Part shown: piece by piece, positions 44,373-53,372 of the stretch
Numbering within the stretch: position 1 is the stretch's first letter
How the letters are laid out: each line of letters starts with the position of its first letter
NCBI GenBank assembly: GCA_965243215.1
Contig: CBDEUJ010000005.1
Coordinates: 186,001 to 250,000 of the forward strand
DNA: 64,000 nt
Reading direction: 5' to 3'
Source of the DNA: JAJEFO01 sp009843725
GTDB taxonomy: Bacteria > Pseudomonadota > Alphaproteobacteria > Rhodobacterales > Rhodobacteraceae
The notes under the pieces: generated by a model
Seen by the model: the letters and a program-made list of their open reading frames with translations, nothing else
The model's database searches: none
What the model was told of the DNA's origin: nothing
Program-made: the position numbers and the translations under genes

Positions 44373-44850
44373 GCGCCAGTTCGAACCGGGCGATGTCTTT
44401 CGATGCGATTTCAGGCCACTGACGCAGATCTTGGCGACGGCCAGTGCCGACCCATCGGCGCGCGTGCCCATACGACGCGCCATGTAGCCGCAGGCACAGG
44501 TCTCCGCACAAGATGTCCAATCCGGTGTCCCCGGTCGTCCTGGGCTTGAAGGGCGGCAATCTCGCGAGCATCGGAGTCGATACCACATGCCCGGCCAGGC
44601 CATCCCCAATGATCGCATTTCATGAAAACGGGCAATCGCGTGTTCCGGAATGCGCCAGCGGGAGACAAGCTGTCGATCAATGCGCAACATGATTTCACCT
44701 TTTGCAGGTGGTGGACTCGCCATAAGAAAGACAAGACGCAACTCGAGCGCCATCCCTATGCAGACCTCGCACGCACCGCAGCCGCAACAGCACATGGTTC
44801 ATCGCTGCGCAAGGCACGCAGCGACGCAGAATTCAAAAGGCTGATTCGCG
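44373..44850. other. Gene-free spacer
   Basis: 478 bases between RidA and the EamA transporter. Open frames on both strands lack family resemblance and plausible starts. I see no RNA gene. A GTTCGAACC string at about 44381-44389 recalls a tRNA T-loop, but no cloverleaf can be built around it. Confidence 0.45.
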
Positions 44851-45690
44851 GTGGAAAACCACGTTTTCGTGGCAGTCCTCTTGGCCGCCTTCTTGCATGC
44901 CGGCTGGAACTCGCTGGTCAAGTTGGGTGTCGACCGGGTTTCGACCCTGCTGTTGCTGACCTTGGTCCAGGCCGGGATTGCAGTTCCCCTGCTGCCCTTC
45001 GTGGCGCAGCCCACCGCGGAGGCCTGGATCTGGATTCTCGCCTCAGCGGTGTTGCACACGGGCTACAAGGTCTTCCTGATGCAGGCCTACGCCCATGCCG
45101 ACCTCAGTCAGGCCTACCCATTGGCGCGCGGATCCGCCCCGCTAATCGTTACCGTCTGGTCAGTACTGATCCTTGGCGCCACATTCACGCCAAGCTCGGT
45201 GGCTGCGATCCTCGCCATTTCTCTGGGCATCCTGATGATGACTGCAAAGGGATCGCCTTCGGGCTGGATGCGCGGTTCGGCGATGTTCTGGGCGTTGGGC
45301 ACCGCGTGCTTCACCGCAAGCTACACGCTCGTCGACGGGGTGGGCGCGCGAATCGCGGGCACGTCCTCCGGGTTCATCCTGTGGATGGTGATCGGCGATG
45401 CCATCGGTGTGACGGCATTTGCCACCCTGACCCGAGGGCGCGCAGCCTTTTCAGCTTTGCTGCCCGTGTGGAAGACCGGGGTTGCCGCCGGAGCCATGTC
45501 GCTTGGCTCCTACTGGATCGCTGTCTGGGCCTTCACCCAGGCGCCAATCGCGCTGGTGGCCGCCTTGCGCGAGTCGAGCATTCTCTTCGCTGCAGTCATC
45601 GCCGCCCTTGTTCTGCGCGAGCGGGTCAACCGATGGCGCTGGATCTCGGCCTGCATCATTGCTTGCGGAGTGGCGCTCATGAAAGCCTGA
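44851..45690 (+). CDS. EamA/DMT-superfamily transporter
   Basis: A 279-residue protein with about ten membrane helices in two five-helix halves. The EamA pattern includes HAGWNSLVKLGVD, AYPLARGSAPL and the late ALRESSILFAAVIAALVLRERVNRWRW. Members export or import amino acids, polyamine-like compounds or other metabolites; direction and substrate are unknown. It is a single gene. Confidence 0.9.
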   Translation: MENHVFVAVLLAAFLHAGWNSLVKLGVDRVSTLLLLTLVQAGIAVPLLPFVAQPTAEAWIWILASAVLHTGYKVFLMQAYAHADLSQAYPLARGSAPLIVTVWSVLILGATFTPSSVAAILAISLGILMMTAKGSPSGWMRGSAMFWALGTACFTASYTLVDGVGARIAGTSSGFILWMVIGDAIGVTAFATLTRGRAAFSALLPVWKTGVAAGAMSLGSYWIAVWAFTQAPIALVAALRESSILFAAVIAALVLRERVNRWRWISACIIACGVALMKA

Positions 45691-45756
45691 ACACGGACTC
45701 TGGCGCCGGGACGCGGAGAGCCGTCCCAGGCCATCCAGACCGGCGAGACTTGCGGA

Positions 45757-47382
45757 CTAGAGGTCTTTCCACAGAACCTTGCCAGCGCCTGAGCGAGGAA
45801 GGTGGTCGCGGAACTCAATTCGGCTCGGAACTTTGTAGGCCGCCATGTTCTGGCGGCACCAGTCCACCAGGCAACGTGCATCCAGCGGGCCCTTGCGCGG
45901 CACGATCACGGCACGCACAGCCTCGCCGGTCCGCGGGTCCGGGTCTCCGACGATGCAGGCCTCCTTGACGCCTGGATGGCCGTGCAGGATCGCCTCAATC
46001 TCTGCGGGCCAGACCTTCAAGCCAGAGACATTGACCATCCGCTTCAGCCTGTCGACGAAATAGAAATACCCCTCGTCATCCATGTAGCCGACGTCGCCCG
46101 TGCGCAGGAACCGCTTGCCGTCGAGTGCCAGAATCGCAGCCTCGGTTTCTTCCGGGTGCTGCCAGTATCCCTGAAAGACCTGCGGCCCGCGGGTGACGAT
46201 CTCGCCAGGTTCGTTGGGGCCAAGCTCTGCCAGTGTCTCCGGGTCCACGATGCGGCTGTCCACGTCAAAGATCGGGATGCCCAGGCACTGCTGCTTGGGC
46301 GCATGTACCGGATTGATATGGGTGGGCGCGATGGTCTCCGACAGTCCGTAGGCCTCGACATAGTCGAGGCCGATCAACTCCGACATCTTCCGCGCAATGC
46401 CCGCCGGCATCTGCGCTCCGCCGCCACCGATTGCCTTGAGTGACGAAACATCAACGTCCTTGATCCCCGGCAGCGACAGAAAGTCGATCATCATCGTGGT
46501 GATCGAACGCCAGTGCTCGATCCGCTCCCGCTGGATCAGTTCCGCGGCTAGCGCGGCATTCCAGCGGGTCATCAGATAGGTCGTCGACATCGTCTGGATC
46601 GGCAGGTTCATCGAATGCTGCATGCCCGTCACGTGGCATAGCGGCAACGTAGCAAGAACGCGTGACCCAGGCGCGACCCCGACCCACTTGGAATAGCCGA
46701 AAATCACGGCGTTCACACTGGCATGGGTGTGCAGGCAGCCCTTTGGCTGGCCGGTGGTCCCGGAGCTGTACGGGATGATGCACCAATCTTCGGGGTGCCG
46801 ATCATGGGTGGGCGCCTCGCACTTCATGGCCAATGCGTCAGCCCAAGCGGTGCCAACGGTGCCGGTCGTGAATTCCGCGAATTCATCGGGAAAGTCCCAG
46901 CCGTCGGCAGCGTAGTCCCGGTATCGCGCATGGACCAGCCCGGGTTGCCCACAGTCGTCTTGAACTGCCAGCACTTCTTCGGCCAATTCGTCACCATAGA
47001 TGATCGCCCGGGCCCCGGAATCCTGGACGATGTACCGAAGCTCTGCACGGCGACACATCGGGTTAACCGGAACGATCACTGCATTCGCGGCAAGAATGGC
47101 GTAGTAAGCCACGACAAACTGCGGCGCGTTCTGCATATAGACCGCGACGCGGTCGCCCGCGCGGATGCCAAGCTGGTGATTCAGAAAGCCTGCGAGGTAA
47201 TGGACCTCTGTCGCGAGTTCGCAAAAGGAGATGCGGTGACCGTAGTACCAAATGGCCGTCCGATCTGCAGCCGCGCGCGCAGCCTGCTTCAGGTTATGCA
47301 GAACCGAATGCTCCGGCGGCTGCAAGCTGTACGGAAGGCCTTTGGGCCAGACGCCGAAATGCCGGTTCTGCATCGTCGCCAT
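45757..47382 (-). CDS. AMP-forming acyl-CoA synthetase
   Basis: A 541-residue ANL-superfamily ligase that activates a carboxylic acid to acyl-AMP, then acyl-CoA. The P-loop YSSGTTGQPKG is near residue 200, the aromatic loop EAYGLSE near 340, YMDDEGYFYFVDRLKRM near 425, and the C-terminal catalytic Lys in RSGAGKVLWKDL. It is last in the eight-gene minus operon, 7 bases after a VOC gene. With the DmdA-like protein it recalls DmdA/DmdB chemistry (demethylation, then CoA ligation). The substrate is not identifiable. Confidence 0.92.
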   Translation of the reverse strand: MATMQNRHFGVWPKGLPYSLQPPEHSVLHNLKQAARAAADRTAIWYYGHRISFCELATEVHYLAGFLNHQLGIRAGDRVAVYMQNAPQFVVAYYAILAANAVIVPVNPMCRRAELRYIVQDSGARAIIYGDELAEEVLAVQDDCGQPGLVHARYRDYAADGWDFPDEFAEFTTGTVGTAWADALAMKCEAPTHDRHPEDWCIIPYSSGTTGQPKGCLHTHASVNAVIFGYSKWVGVAPGSRVLATLPLCHVTGMQHSMNLPIQTMSTTYLMTRWNAALAAELIQRERIEHWRSITTMMIDFLSLPGIKDVDVSSLKAIGGGGAQMPAGIARKMSELIGLDYVEAYGLSETIAPTHINPVHAPKQQCLGIPIFDVDSRIVDPETLAELGPNEPGEIVTRGPQVFQGYWQHPEETEAAILALDGKRFLRTGDVGYMDDEGYFYFVDRLKRMVNVSGLKVWPAEIEAILHGHPGVKEACIVGDPDPRTGEAVRAVIVPRKGPLDARCLVDWCRQNMAAYKVPSRIEFRDHLPRSGAGKVLWKDL

Positions 47383-47389
47383 TCCGTGC

Positions 47390-47896
47390 CTAATCTCTCG
47401 GCAACTGGTTCCCGGCCACCAGGTTCAGCTTGGGGTTCTGCGAGTACTTTCGGCACAGCCGCTCGCAACCCTCGTACGTTGCATCGAACGGCCCCGCCTT
47501 CCAGCCGGTCAATTGCAACACCACGCCGTTGCCGGTCTTGGGCCCCACGAGCGCCTCCTGATAGTCGGCGTCTGCCATCTCGGTCTTGTCGAGCTTCACG
47601 CCCTTGGCCTCGAGCGCGGCCACGTATTCCTCGATGTCGTCGATCTCCAGTCCGATGTGCTGGATCCCGTTGCCATGCCTTTCCACGTATTTCGAGATGA
47701 AGCTGTCCGGGTCGTCGCTGGAAATGAAGCTCATGATGCTGACGCCGAACCGCACGCAGGCGCCTTGGTACCTGTCCTCGACGGACTCGAACTCCATCAT
47801 CATCTCGCCACCAAGCACGTTGATGGCATTGTCCAGTGCCGCGGGAAGGTCCTTGACGGCAAAGGCGATGTGATTGATCGCGGTGATCCTGGCCAA
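47390..47896 (-). CDS. VOC-family protein, methylmalonyl-CoA-epimerase-like
   Basis: About 168 residues from a TTG at 47896, which has AAAGGA 7 bases before it; the earlier in-frame ATG (47977) lies inside the upstream gene and adds unrelated residues. The pattern INHIAFAVKDLPAALD, then GNGIQHIGLEIDDIEEYVAALEAKGV, then GNGVVLQL, gives one VOC pair with His, His and Glu metal ligands in methylmalonyl-CoA-epimerase style. It could also be an HPPD- or glyoxalase-like enzyme. It sits between the DmdA-like gene and the CoA ligase, so a CoA-thioester substrate is plausible. Confidence 0.78.
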   Translation of the reverse strand: MARITAINHIAFAVKDLPAALDNAINVLGGEMMMEFESVEDRYQGACVRFGVSIMSFISSDDPDSFISKYVERHGNGIQHIGLEIDDIEEYVAALEAKGVKLDKTEMADADYQEALVGPKTGNGVVLQLTGWKAGPFDATYEGCERLCRKYSQNPKLNLVAGNQLPRD

Positions 47897-47942
47897 TTTG
47901 TAGTCCTTTCGTGTTGAATTCGGAGTTCCGGGTCTGGCAAGC

Positions 47943-49112
47943 TCAAGCCCCGGTCGAGTCAAGAAGCGCGCGCGCATCTCCCTGCTGGCGTTTGGGCAAG
48001 AATGGAAGTTCGCAGACCCGAGCCTTGCGCGATCCCTCCCAAGTGCCTGCGACGAGTTCCGTTCCGAGCGCCGCGTGTTCAGCCGCCACCAGTCCGAGCG
48101 CGATGTTTGTCTCCAGCCGGGGCGAATAGGCCAGGCTCGTCAGCCGGCCCGAAGTCTCGCCGTTTCGTGTCAATGGCCAGGGATCCTCGTTCGGGTCCAG
48201 CGCCGCGCCCTCGATGCTCATGCCGACAAGCCTCTTTTCCAGCGGCTGCCCCTCCAGCCGCAACAAGGCGGCCCTGCCGATGAACTCCGGAGTGCCGTCC
48301 AGGTCCACCAGGCGGTCCAGCCCGACTTCGTACGGGTTTTCGCTTGGAGTCATGTCCACGCCCCAGGACATGATGCCGGATTCAATGCGTCGCGCCTGAC
48401 TGACTGCACCGGGGGCGACGTTGCATTCGCTGCCGGCCTGCATCAGCGCATCGAACAAGGCGTCGCCCTGGTCATGATTCCCAAGGTAGATCTCGTAGCC
48501 GAACTCGCCGCTCCATCCAGTGCGCGAAACCGTGAGCGCGTGGCCATGAAATTCCATGGATGCAAGCCAGTAGTACTTCAGGTCGAGGATATGGTCGCCA
48601 AAGAGATTGGCCATCAAGCGAGGTGACTTCGGTCCCTGAACCTGGATCACGGACACTCCTGCATCCCTGATTGCGACCCGCATCGGTGAATGAACGGCGA
48701 CACCCTTTGCCCAAAGCTCCAGATCGCAGTCCGACGTGGAGAGCCAGAACCGGTCATCCGCCAGGCGAAGGACAATTGGGTCGCAGAGGATTCCGCCTTC
48801 GGCCGAGGTGATCAACGCGTACTTGCATTGGCCGACCATGCATCTGCTCATGTCCCGCGGGGTCAGGAACTGCACGAAGTCCGCCGCGTCCGGGCCGGAA
48901 ATCTCGACTTGGCGTTCGCCCATCACGGGCCAGATCGCGACGTCTTCCGTCACCTTCCAATACTCCTCCAACGGCGTGGAGAAGGTGCTAGAGATATAGG
49001 TGCGGTTATAAACCGAAAACGCGCGGCAACCGTACCTCCAGGAGGCATCGAAGAACGCGCCCTTCCGGATTCGGGGCTGGAAAGACAGGCACGCGCCCTT
49101 GTGCGGGGTCAT
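47943..49112 (-). CDS. GcvT-superfamily methyltransferase, DmdA-like
   Basis: A 389-residue folate-dependent methyl/aminomethyl transferase starting MTPHKGACLS. The order RIRKGAFFDASWRYG, AFSVYNRTYISSTF, EEYWKVTEDVAIWPVMGERQVEISGPDAA, QFLTPRDMSRCMVGQCKYALI and RTGWSGEFGYEIYLG follows the DMSP-demethylase (DmdA) branch more closely than the glycine-cleavage T protein; I judge this by eye. The GcvT fold transfers a methyl group to tetrahydrofolate. It lies directly after the Pot-type permeases. The substrate may be DMSP or another methylated compound. Confidence 0.85.
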   Translation of the reverse strand: MTPHKGACLSFQPRIRKGAFFDASWRYGCRAFSVYNRTYISSTFSTPLEEYWKVTEDVAIWPVMGERQVEISGPDAADFVQFLTPRDMSRCMVGQCKYALITSAEGGILCDPIVLRLADDRFWLSTSDCDLELWAKGVAVHSPMRVAIRDAGVSVIQVQGPKSPRLMANLFGDHILDLKYYWLASMEFHGHALTVSRTGWSGEFGYEIYLGNHDQGDALFDALMQAGSECNVAPGAVSQARRIESGIMSWGVDMTPSENPYEVGLDRLVDLDGTPEFIGRAALLRLEGQPLEKRLVGMSIEGAALDPNEDPWPLTRNGETSGRLTSLAYSPRLETNIALGLVAAEHAALGTELVAGTWEGSRKARVCELPFLPKRQQGDARALLDSTGA

Positions 49113-49167
49113 CGAACATGCCCGCCGCTGCCTGCAGCGCCAGGCGCTGTCATGCTCCGGCACCACA

Positions 49168-49989
49168 TCAGTTCCCTCTACCTTTCGAACCAAGGAACTG
49201 GGTCAAGAGCAACAGCGCAGACGACAGTATGACCATGATCGTTGAGATCGCTGCGATCGTCGGATCGATATAGTCGCGCAGCGCCGCGAACATGTGCTTC
49301 GTCAGGGTCGCATTGGCGCCGCCAGAGACAAAGATCGCTATGATCACCTCATCGAACGACGTCAGGAACGACAGCAGCGCCGCCGTGATGACCGAAAACC
49401 GGATCTGGGGCAGCGTAATGAGAAAGAACGCCTTCGTTCGGGTGGCGCCCAGGCTGCGCGCCACTTGTTCTTGACTAAGGTCGTAGGACCTTAGCCCTGC
49501 GGTGATGACGATGATCGCGATCGGGAGCGCAAGGGCGGAATGCGCAAGCACCAGTCCCGCAATCGTGTTGTTCATGCCGACCCGGCCGTAGGCGTAGAAT
49601 GTCCCGATCGCGATCAGGATGACCGGCACGATCATCGGGGTGATCAGCAACAGGAAGATCGCTCTTGTCGCACGGTGGCGCGAGACGAAGAGCGCGTATG
49701 CGGCCATGATCCCGAGCGGCGTCGCAACGAGCATCGTCAGGAACCCGACCTGGAACGACGTTGCCGTCGCACGCATCCATTTGGCCGAACCAAGGTACTC
49801 CTCGTACCAGCGCACGGACCAAATGCTGGGAGGGAACTCAAGGTACTGCGAATCCGAAAACGACATCGGAACGACGATCAGGGTCGGAGCGACCAGCAGC
49901 AGCATGATGATCGCCGAAAGGACGTAAAGCCACAGGCGACTGCCATGCGTGATCTGGGTGTCTGCCGCAGGGCGGCTCCACCAGGTCAT
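49168..49989 (-). CDS. PotC-type ABC transporter permease
   Basis: A 273-residue inner-membrane permease with six helices. The EAA loop EQVARSLGATRTKAFFLITLPQ contacts the ATPase. MSFSDSQYLEFPP and TSFDEVIIAIFVSG are typical of PotC/YdcV. The ATG immediately follows the PotB-type stop with no gap. It completes a spermidine/putrescine-type importer whose real ligand is unknown. Confidence 0.93.
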   Translation of the reverse strand: MTWWSRPAADTQITHGSRLWLYVLSAIIMLLLVAPTLIVVPMSFSDSQYLEFPPSIWSVRWYEEYLGSAKWMRATATSFQVGFLTMLVATPLGIMAAYALFVSRHRATRAIFLLLITPMIVPVILIAIGTFYAYGRVGMNNTIAGLVLAHSALALPIAIIVITAGLRSYDLSQEQVARSLGATRTKAFFLITLPQIRFSVITAALLSFLTSFDEVIIAIFVSGGANATLTKHMFAALRDYIDPTIAAISTIMVILSSALLLLTQFLGSKGRGN

Positions 49990-50904
49990 TCAATCTCTCC
50001 CAAAGAGGGCCGCGTCGAACCTGAACAGGCGCGCAGCAACGTAAAGGGTGAAGGTCGTGGCAACCAGCAGCACGACGCCTAGCGCGCTGGCCGCTCCCCA
50101 GTCGAACTGGTTCTCCAGGATGGCAGTGATCTGGTTCGAGACCATGATGACCCGGCCACCGCCCAGGACGGCTGGCGTTACGTAGAAACCAAGGCACAGG
50201 ACAAAGACGATCAGCGAGCCTGCGACCATGCCCGGCAGCGAAAGCGGGAAATAGACGCGCCAGAATGCATTGATCGGATTGGCGCCAAGGTTGGCGGCGG
50301 CATGCATCATGTCCTTGTCGATCTTCCGCATCGCGTTGTAGAGCGGCAGGATCAGGAACGGCAGCATGATGTGCGCCATGCCGATCAGCGTGCCCGTCAT
50401 GTTGTGCACGAGCTTGATCGGCGTTTCCCACAGCCCGACCTGCATGGCGAATTCGTTCAGAATGCCCCGCTTCTGCAAAAGCACCAGCCAGGCGTAGGTG
50501 CGCACCAGGAGCGACGTCCAGAACGGAAGCAGGACCGCCAGCATGAAGACGCCCGCCCATCTTGGCGGCAACTGGGCCAGGAAGAACGCCAACGGATAGC
50601 CAAGCGCGATGCAGGCCAGCGTGGTCAGTATGCTGACCTGAAACGTCGTGACAAAGATCCTGTAGTACGACTTGTACTGCGTCATCTTGTGGTAGTTTTC
50701 GAGCGAGAATCCGCCGTTGTCCCCCAGGAAGGACAGGTAGAACAGCCACGACAGCGGTATCAGGATAATCAGGACGATCACGATCGTGGCCGGCACGACA
50801 AGGCTCAGTATCGACCATTGCTCACGCGCGTGCTGACGCTTCAGCGCCGCCTCGTGAAGGTGCCTGCCAGATCGCGAACCGTCTGCATCAGCGCGCGCCA
50901 TCAC
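49990..50904 (-). CDS. PotB-type ABC transporter permease
   Basis: A 304-residue permease with an N-terminal cytoplasmic tail of about 30 residues, then six helices. LVRTYAWLVLLQKRGILNEF and the EAA-like NLGANPINAFWRVYFPLSLPGM mark the PotB family. Its start overlaps the ATPase stop (ATGA). It pairs with the PotC-type permease to form the channel. Confidence 0.93.
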   Translation of the reverse strand: MMARADADGSRSGRHLHEAALKRQHAREQWSILSLVVPATIVIVLIILIPLSWLFYLSFLGDNGGFSLENYHKMTQYKSYYRIFVTTFQVSILTTLACIALGYPLAFFLAQLPPRWAGVFMLAVLLPFWTSLLVRTYAWLVLLQKRGILNEFAMQVGLWETPIKLVHNMTGTLIGMAHIMLPFLILPLYNAMRKIDKDMMHAAANLGANPINAFWRVYFPLSLPGMVAGSLIVFVLCLGFYVTPAVLGGGRVIMVSNQITAILENQFDWGAASALGVVLLVATTFTLYVAARLFRFDAALFGRD

Positions 50905-52034
50905 GCAGCCTGGCCGCCAGGGATGATGATCACGTCGGTGCGGTCCAGGCCGATGGAGACCTGATCGCCGGTGTTGCCGCCAGCAGGACTTGCCCTGCCG
51001 CCGGTGCCGAACCTGACGGCCACTTCCGTGTCGTCGTCAATCGCGACGAGCGCCATTTCAGACTCACCCTGAAAGACGGCTTCTCGCATGACGCCCTTCA
51101 ACACGATGGTCTGGTCGTCCGTTTCGGCTCCGGCACCTGCGAAGAACAGGCGCTCCGGTCGCACGACAAGCGTCCAGTCCTTGCTCTGGTCCGTGCCTGC
51201 GTCGCCGACCTTCTGGCCCCTGAAAGACAGCGCGCCAGCGTCGTCTCTCGTCAATGGAAACATCGTCGATTCTCCGATGAAGTCGGCGACAAACGCGTTT
51301 GCAGGGCTGTTGTAGATCACCTCGGGCGTGTCCAGCTGAACCAGTTCACCGTCGTTGATGACCGCAATCCGGTCGGACATCGTCAGCGCCTCGCGCTGGT
51401 CGTGGGTGACGTAAACCGTTGTCACGCCAAGCTTGCGATGCAGGTGCTTGAGCTCGATCTGCATCCGCTCGCGAAGCTTCTTGTCCAGCGCCGACAACGG
51501 TTCGTCCATCAACAGGATCCGTGGTCCGAACACGAATGCGCGTGCCAATGCGACGCGCTGCCTTTGCCCGCCGGACAGCTGGTCGATGTTGCGCGCACCA
51601 AACCCGGAGAGCTGGATCGTTTCCAGCGCCTCTTCGACGCGCGTCGCGCGCTCCGCACCGCTGATGCCGCGCAACTTCAGGGGAAAGCCTATGTTCTCCG
51701 CGACGTTCATGTGCGGAAACAAGGCATAGCTTTGAAACACCATGCCCACTTCACGCTTGTGGGGTGGCGTCAGGATGACCTCGTCCTCGCCGAACCGAAT
51801 GCTGCCGGAGTCCGGGCGGTTGAAACCGGCAATCGCCATCAACAGCGTGGTCTTGCCGGAACCCGAAGGCCCTAGAAGCGTGAGAAACTCGCCGCTGTGG
51901 ACATCCAGGTCAACCGAATTCAGCGCATAGACAGAGCCGTATCGCTTGGTCAGATCTCTGATCTCGATCGGTAACGCGGTCGTGCCCTGCGGAGCGTCAG
52001 TCACAGCGAAACTCAATTTCAGGCGGGAATCCAT
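50901..52034 (-). CDS. PotA-type ABC transporter ATP-binding protein
   Basis: A 377-residue ATPase starting MDSRLKLSFA (an ATG seven codons upstream is possible). Walker A GPSGSGKTT, Q-loop GMVFQSYALFPHM, signature LSGGQRQRVALARAF and Walker B LLMDEPLSALD are all present. A TOBE domain follows from about residue 270 (VVRPERLFFAG...GEVAVRFG-like strands). It energises the Pot-type importer. The gene overlaps the next start by 4 bases. Confidence 0.94.
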   Translation of the reverse strand: MDSRLKLSFAVTDAPQGTTALPIEIRDLTKRYGSVYALNSVDLDVHSGEFLTLLGPSGSGKTTLLMAIAGFNRPDSGSIRFGEDEVILTPPHKREVGMVFQSYALFPHMNVAENIGFPLKLRGISGAERATRVEEALETIQLSGFGARNIDQLSGGQRQRVALARAFVFGPRILLMDEPLSALDKKLRERMQIELKHLHRKLGVTTVYVTHDQREALTMSDRIAVINDGELVQLDTPEVIYNSPANAFVADFIGESTMFPLTRDDAGALSFRGQKVGDAGTDQSKDWTLVVRPERLFFAGAGAETDDQTIVLKGVMREAVFQGESEMALVAIDDDTEVAVRFGTGGRASPAGGNTGDQVSIGLDRTDVIIIPGGQAA

Positions 52035-52087
52035 TCGTGCACGATCGCCGGACACTGCACGCGCCCGGCGATCGCTGCTTGCAGAGA

Positions 52088-53146
52088 CTACTCGCTGAGC
52101 ATCTCGATATACATTTCCAGCGCCTCAGCTCGGTGTTCCGCATACCAGTCAAGGCTCACCGGCACCATGAAAGGCACGTTGTCCGGGTGGGACGGCAGAG
52201 CCCGGATCAGTTCCGCAGGCGCCGTTGTCACTTCATAGGCCTTCTTGTTGGTCGGTCCATAGGTGATGTGAAACGGAAGGTTTGCCTGATACTCGGCCTT
52301 CGAAACCTCCGCCAGGAATGCCATTGCGGTGTCCTTGTTCGGTGCACCCTTCGGCATTGCAAAACAGTCATAGTCCAAGAGCGCCTGGTTGAAGGTATAG
52401 CCGACAGTGGCGCCATCCTTCTTCGCGTTGTCGAAGCGACCGTTCCAGCCGGTGGTCATGTCGACTTCGCCGTCTTTCATCAGCTGAGCCTGCATCGCCC
52501 CGGATTCCCAGAAGACGGCGATATGCGGCTTCAGCTCGCGGATCTTGTTGATTGCGCGTTCCTTGCCTTCGCGGGTTGCAAGCACGTTGTAGACGTCTTC
52601 CGGCGCCACGCCGTCCGCCATCAAGGCCGGCTCCAATGCGCCGTCAACATTGTTGGCACGATACGCACGGGTGCCGGGGAATTTCTCGACATCGAAAAAG
52701 TCGGCCCAGCTGTTCGGGGCGGCCTCGCTGCCCGGCGCACCGTACTTGTCGGTGTTCCAGGCCATGACGGTTGCAAACACGTCGGAGCCGACGCAATAGT
52801 CCGTGTAGGTATTGGGGTAAAAGTCTGACACGTCCACGACGCTGTAGTCGATCTTCTCCAGGCAACCCTTGGCTGCGGCGGCAGCCGCGCCTCCGGACCC
52901 GGTGACCACTAGATCCCACGTCACCGCACCTGACTCCACCTGCAGGCAGGCCTTCGACATGCTGGCGCCGGATTCGCGAATGATCTCAATTCCGGAATTC
53001 CTGGATGCGTCGTTAAACAACGCATTGTCCTGCGCCTGGCCGTAGCTGCCGCCCCACGACACGACCGTGATGGGTTCTGCGGTCGCGGGCACGCCCAACG
53101 CGAAGGTCGCGGCAGTCACAATGGCAAGCTTAGTCCGAATTTCCAT
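52088..53146 (-). CDS. PotD-type extracellular solute-binding protein
   Basis: A 352-residue protein with a signal peptide (MEIRTKLAIVTAATFALGVPATA). The ATG at 53146 has GGGAGG eight bases upstream and is preferred to a TTG two codons earlier. Family 1/PotD features: ITVVSWGGSYGQAQ, ATVMAWNTDKYG, NSWADFFDVEKFPGTRAY and the hinge region MTTGWNGRFDNAK. It hands its ligand to the PotBC permeases. The Asp residues that hold polyamines in PotD cannot be placed with certainty. Confidence 0.93.
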   Translation of the reverse strand: MEIRTKLAIVTAATFALGVPATAEPITVVSWGGSYGQAQDNALFNDASRNSGIEIIRESGASMSKACLQVESGAVTWDLVVTGSGGAAAAAAKGCLEKIDYSVVDVSDFYPNTYTDYCVGSDVFATVMAWNTDKYGAPGSEAAPNSWADFFDVEKFPGTRAYRANNVDGALEPALMADGVAPEDVYNVLATREGKERAINKIRELKPHIAVFWESGAMQAQLMKDGEVDMTTGWNGRFDNAKKDGATVGYTFNQALLDYDCFAMPKGAPNKDTAMAFLAEVSKAEYQANLPFHITYGPTNKKAYEVTTAPAELIRALPSHPDNVPFMVPVSLDWYAEHRAEALEMYIEMLSE

Positions 53147-53372
53147 AGTCAATTCCTCCCTATTGGTGGCGTTTTCGCCATTAGCGCGCAGACCATAGAT
53201 GATGCCGGCAGCGAAAGTCCACCAGTATGATCCGCAGTGCCAGATTGTCGTTCAGCCGACGACGGGAGCGCGTTGGCCCTTTGGTTGGCGAGCGATCGCC
53301 CAGGCACTCTCGCCGTCACGTCGCCACGTCGGACACGCAGAATTGCTCTTCGCATGACCAGCGTCTTTCGGG

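Noticed and set aside
44380..44392. GTTCGAACC-like tRNA T-loop string
   Set aside because: No acceptor stem, D-loop or anticodon arm can be drawn around it.
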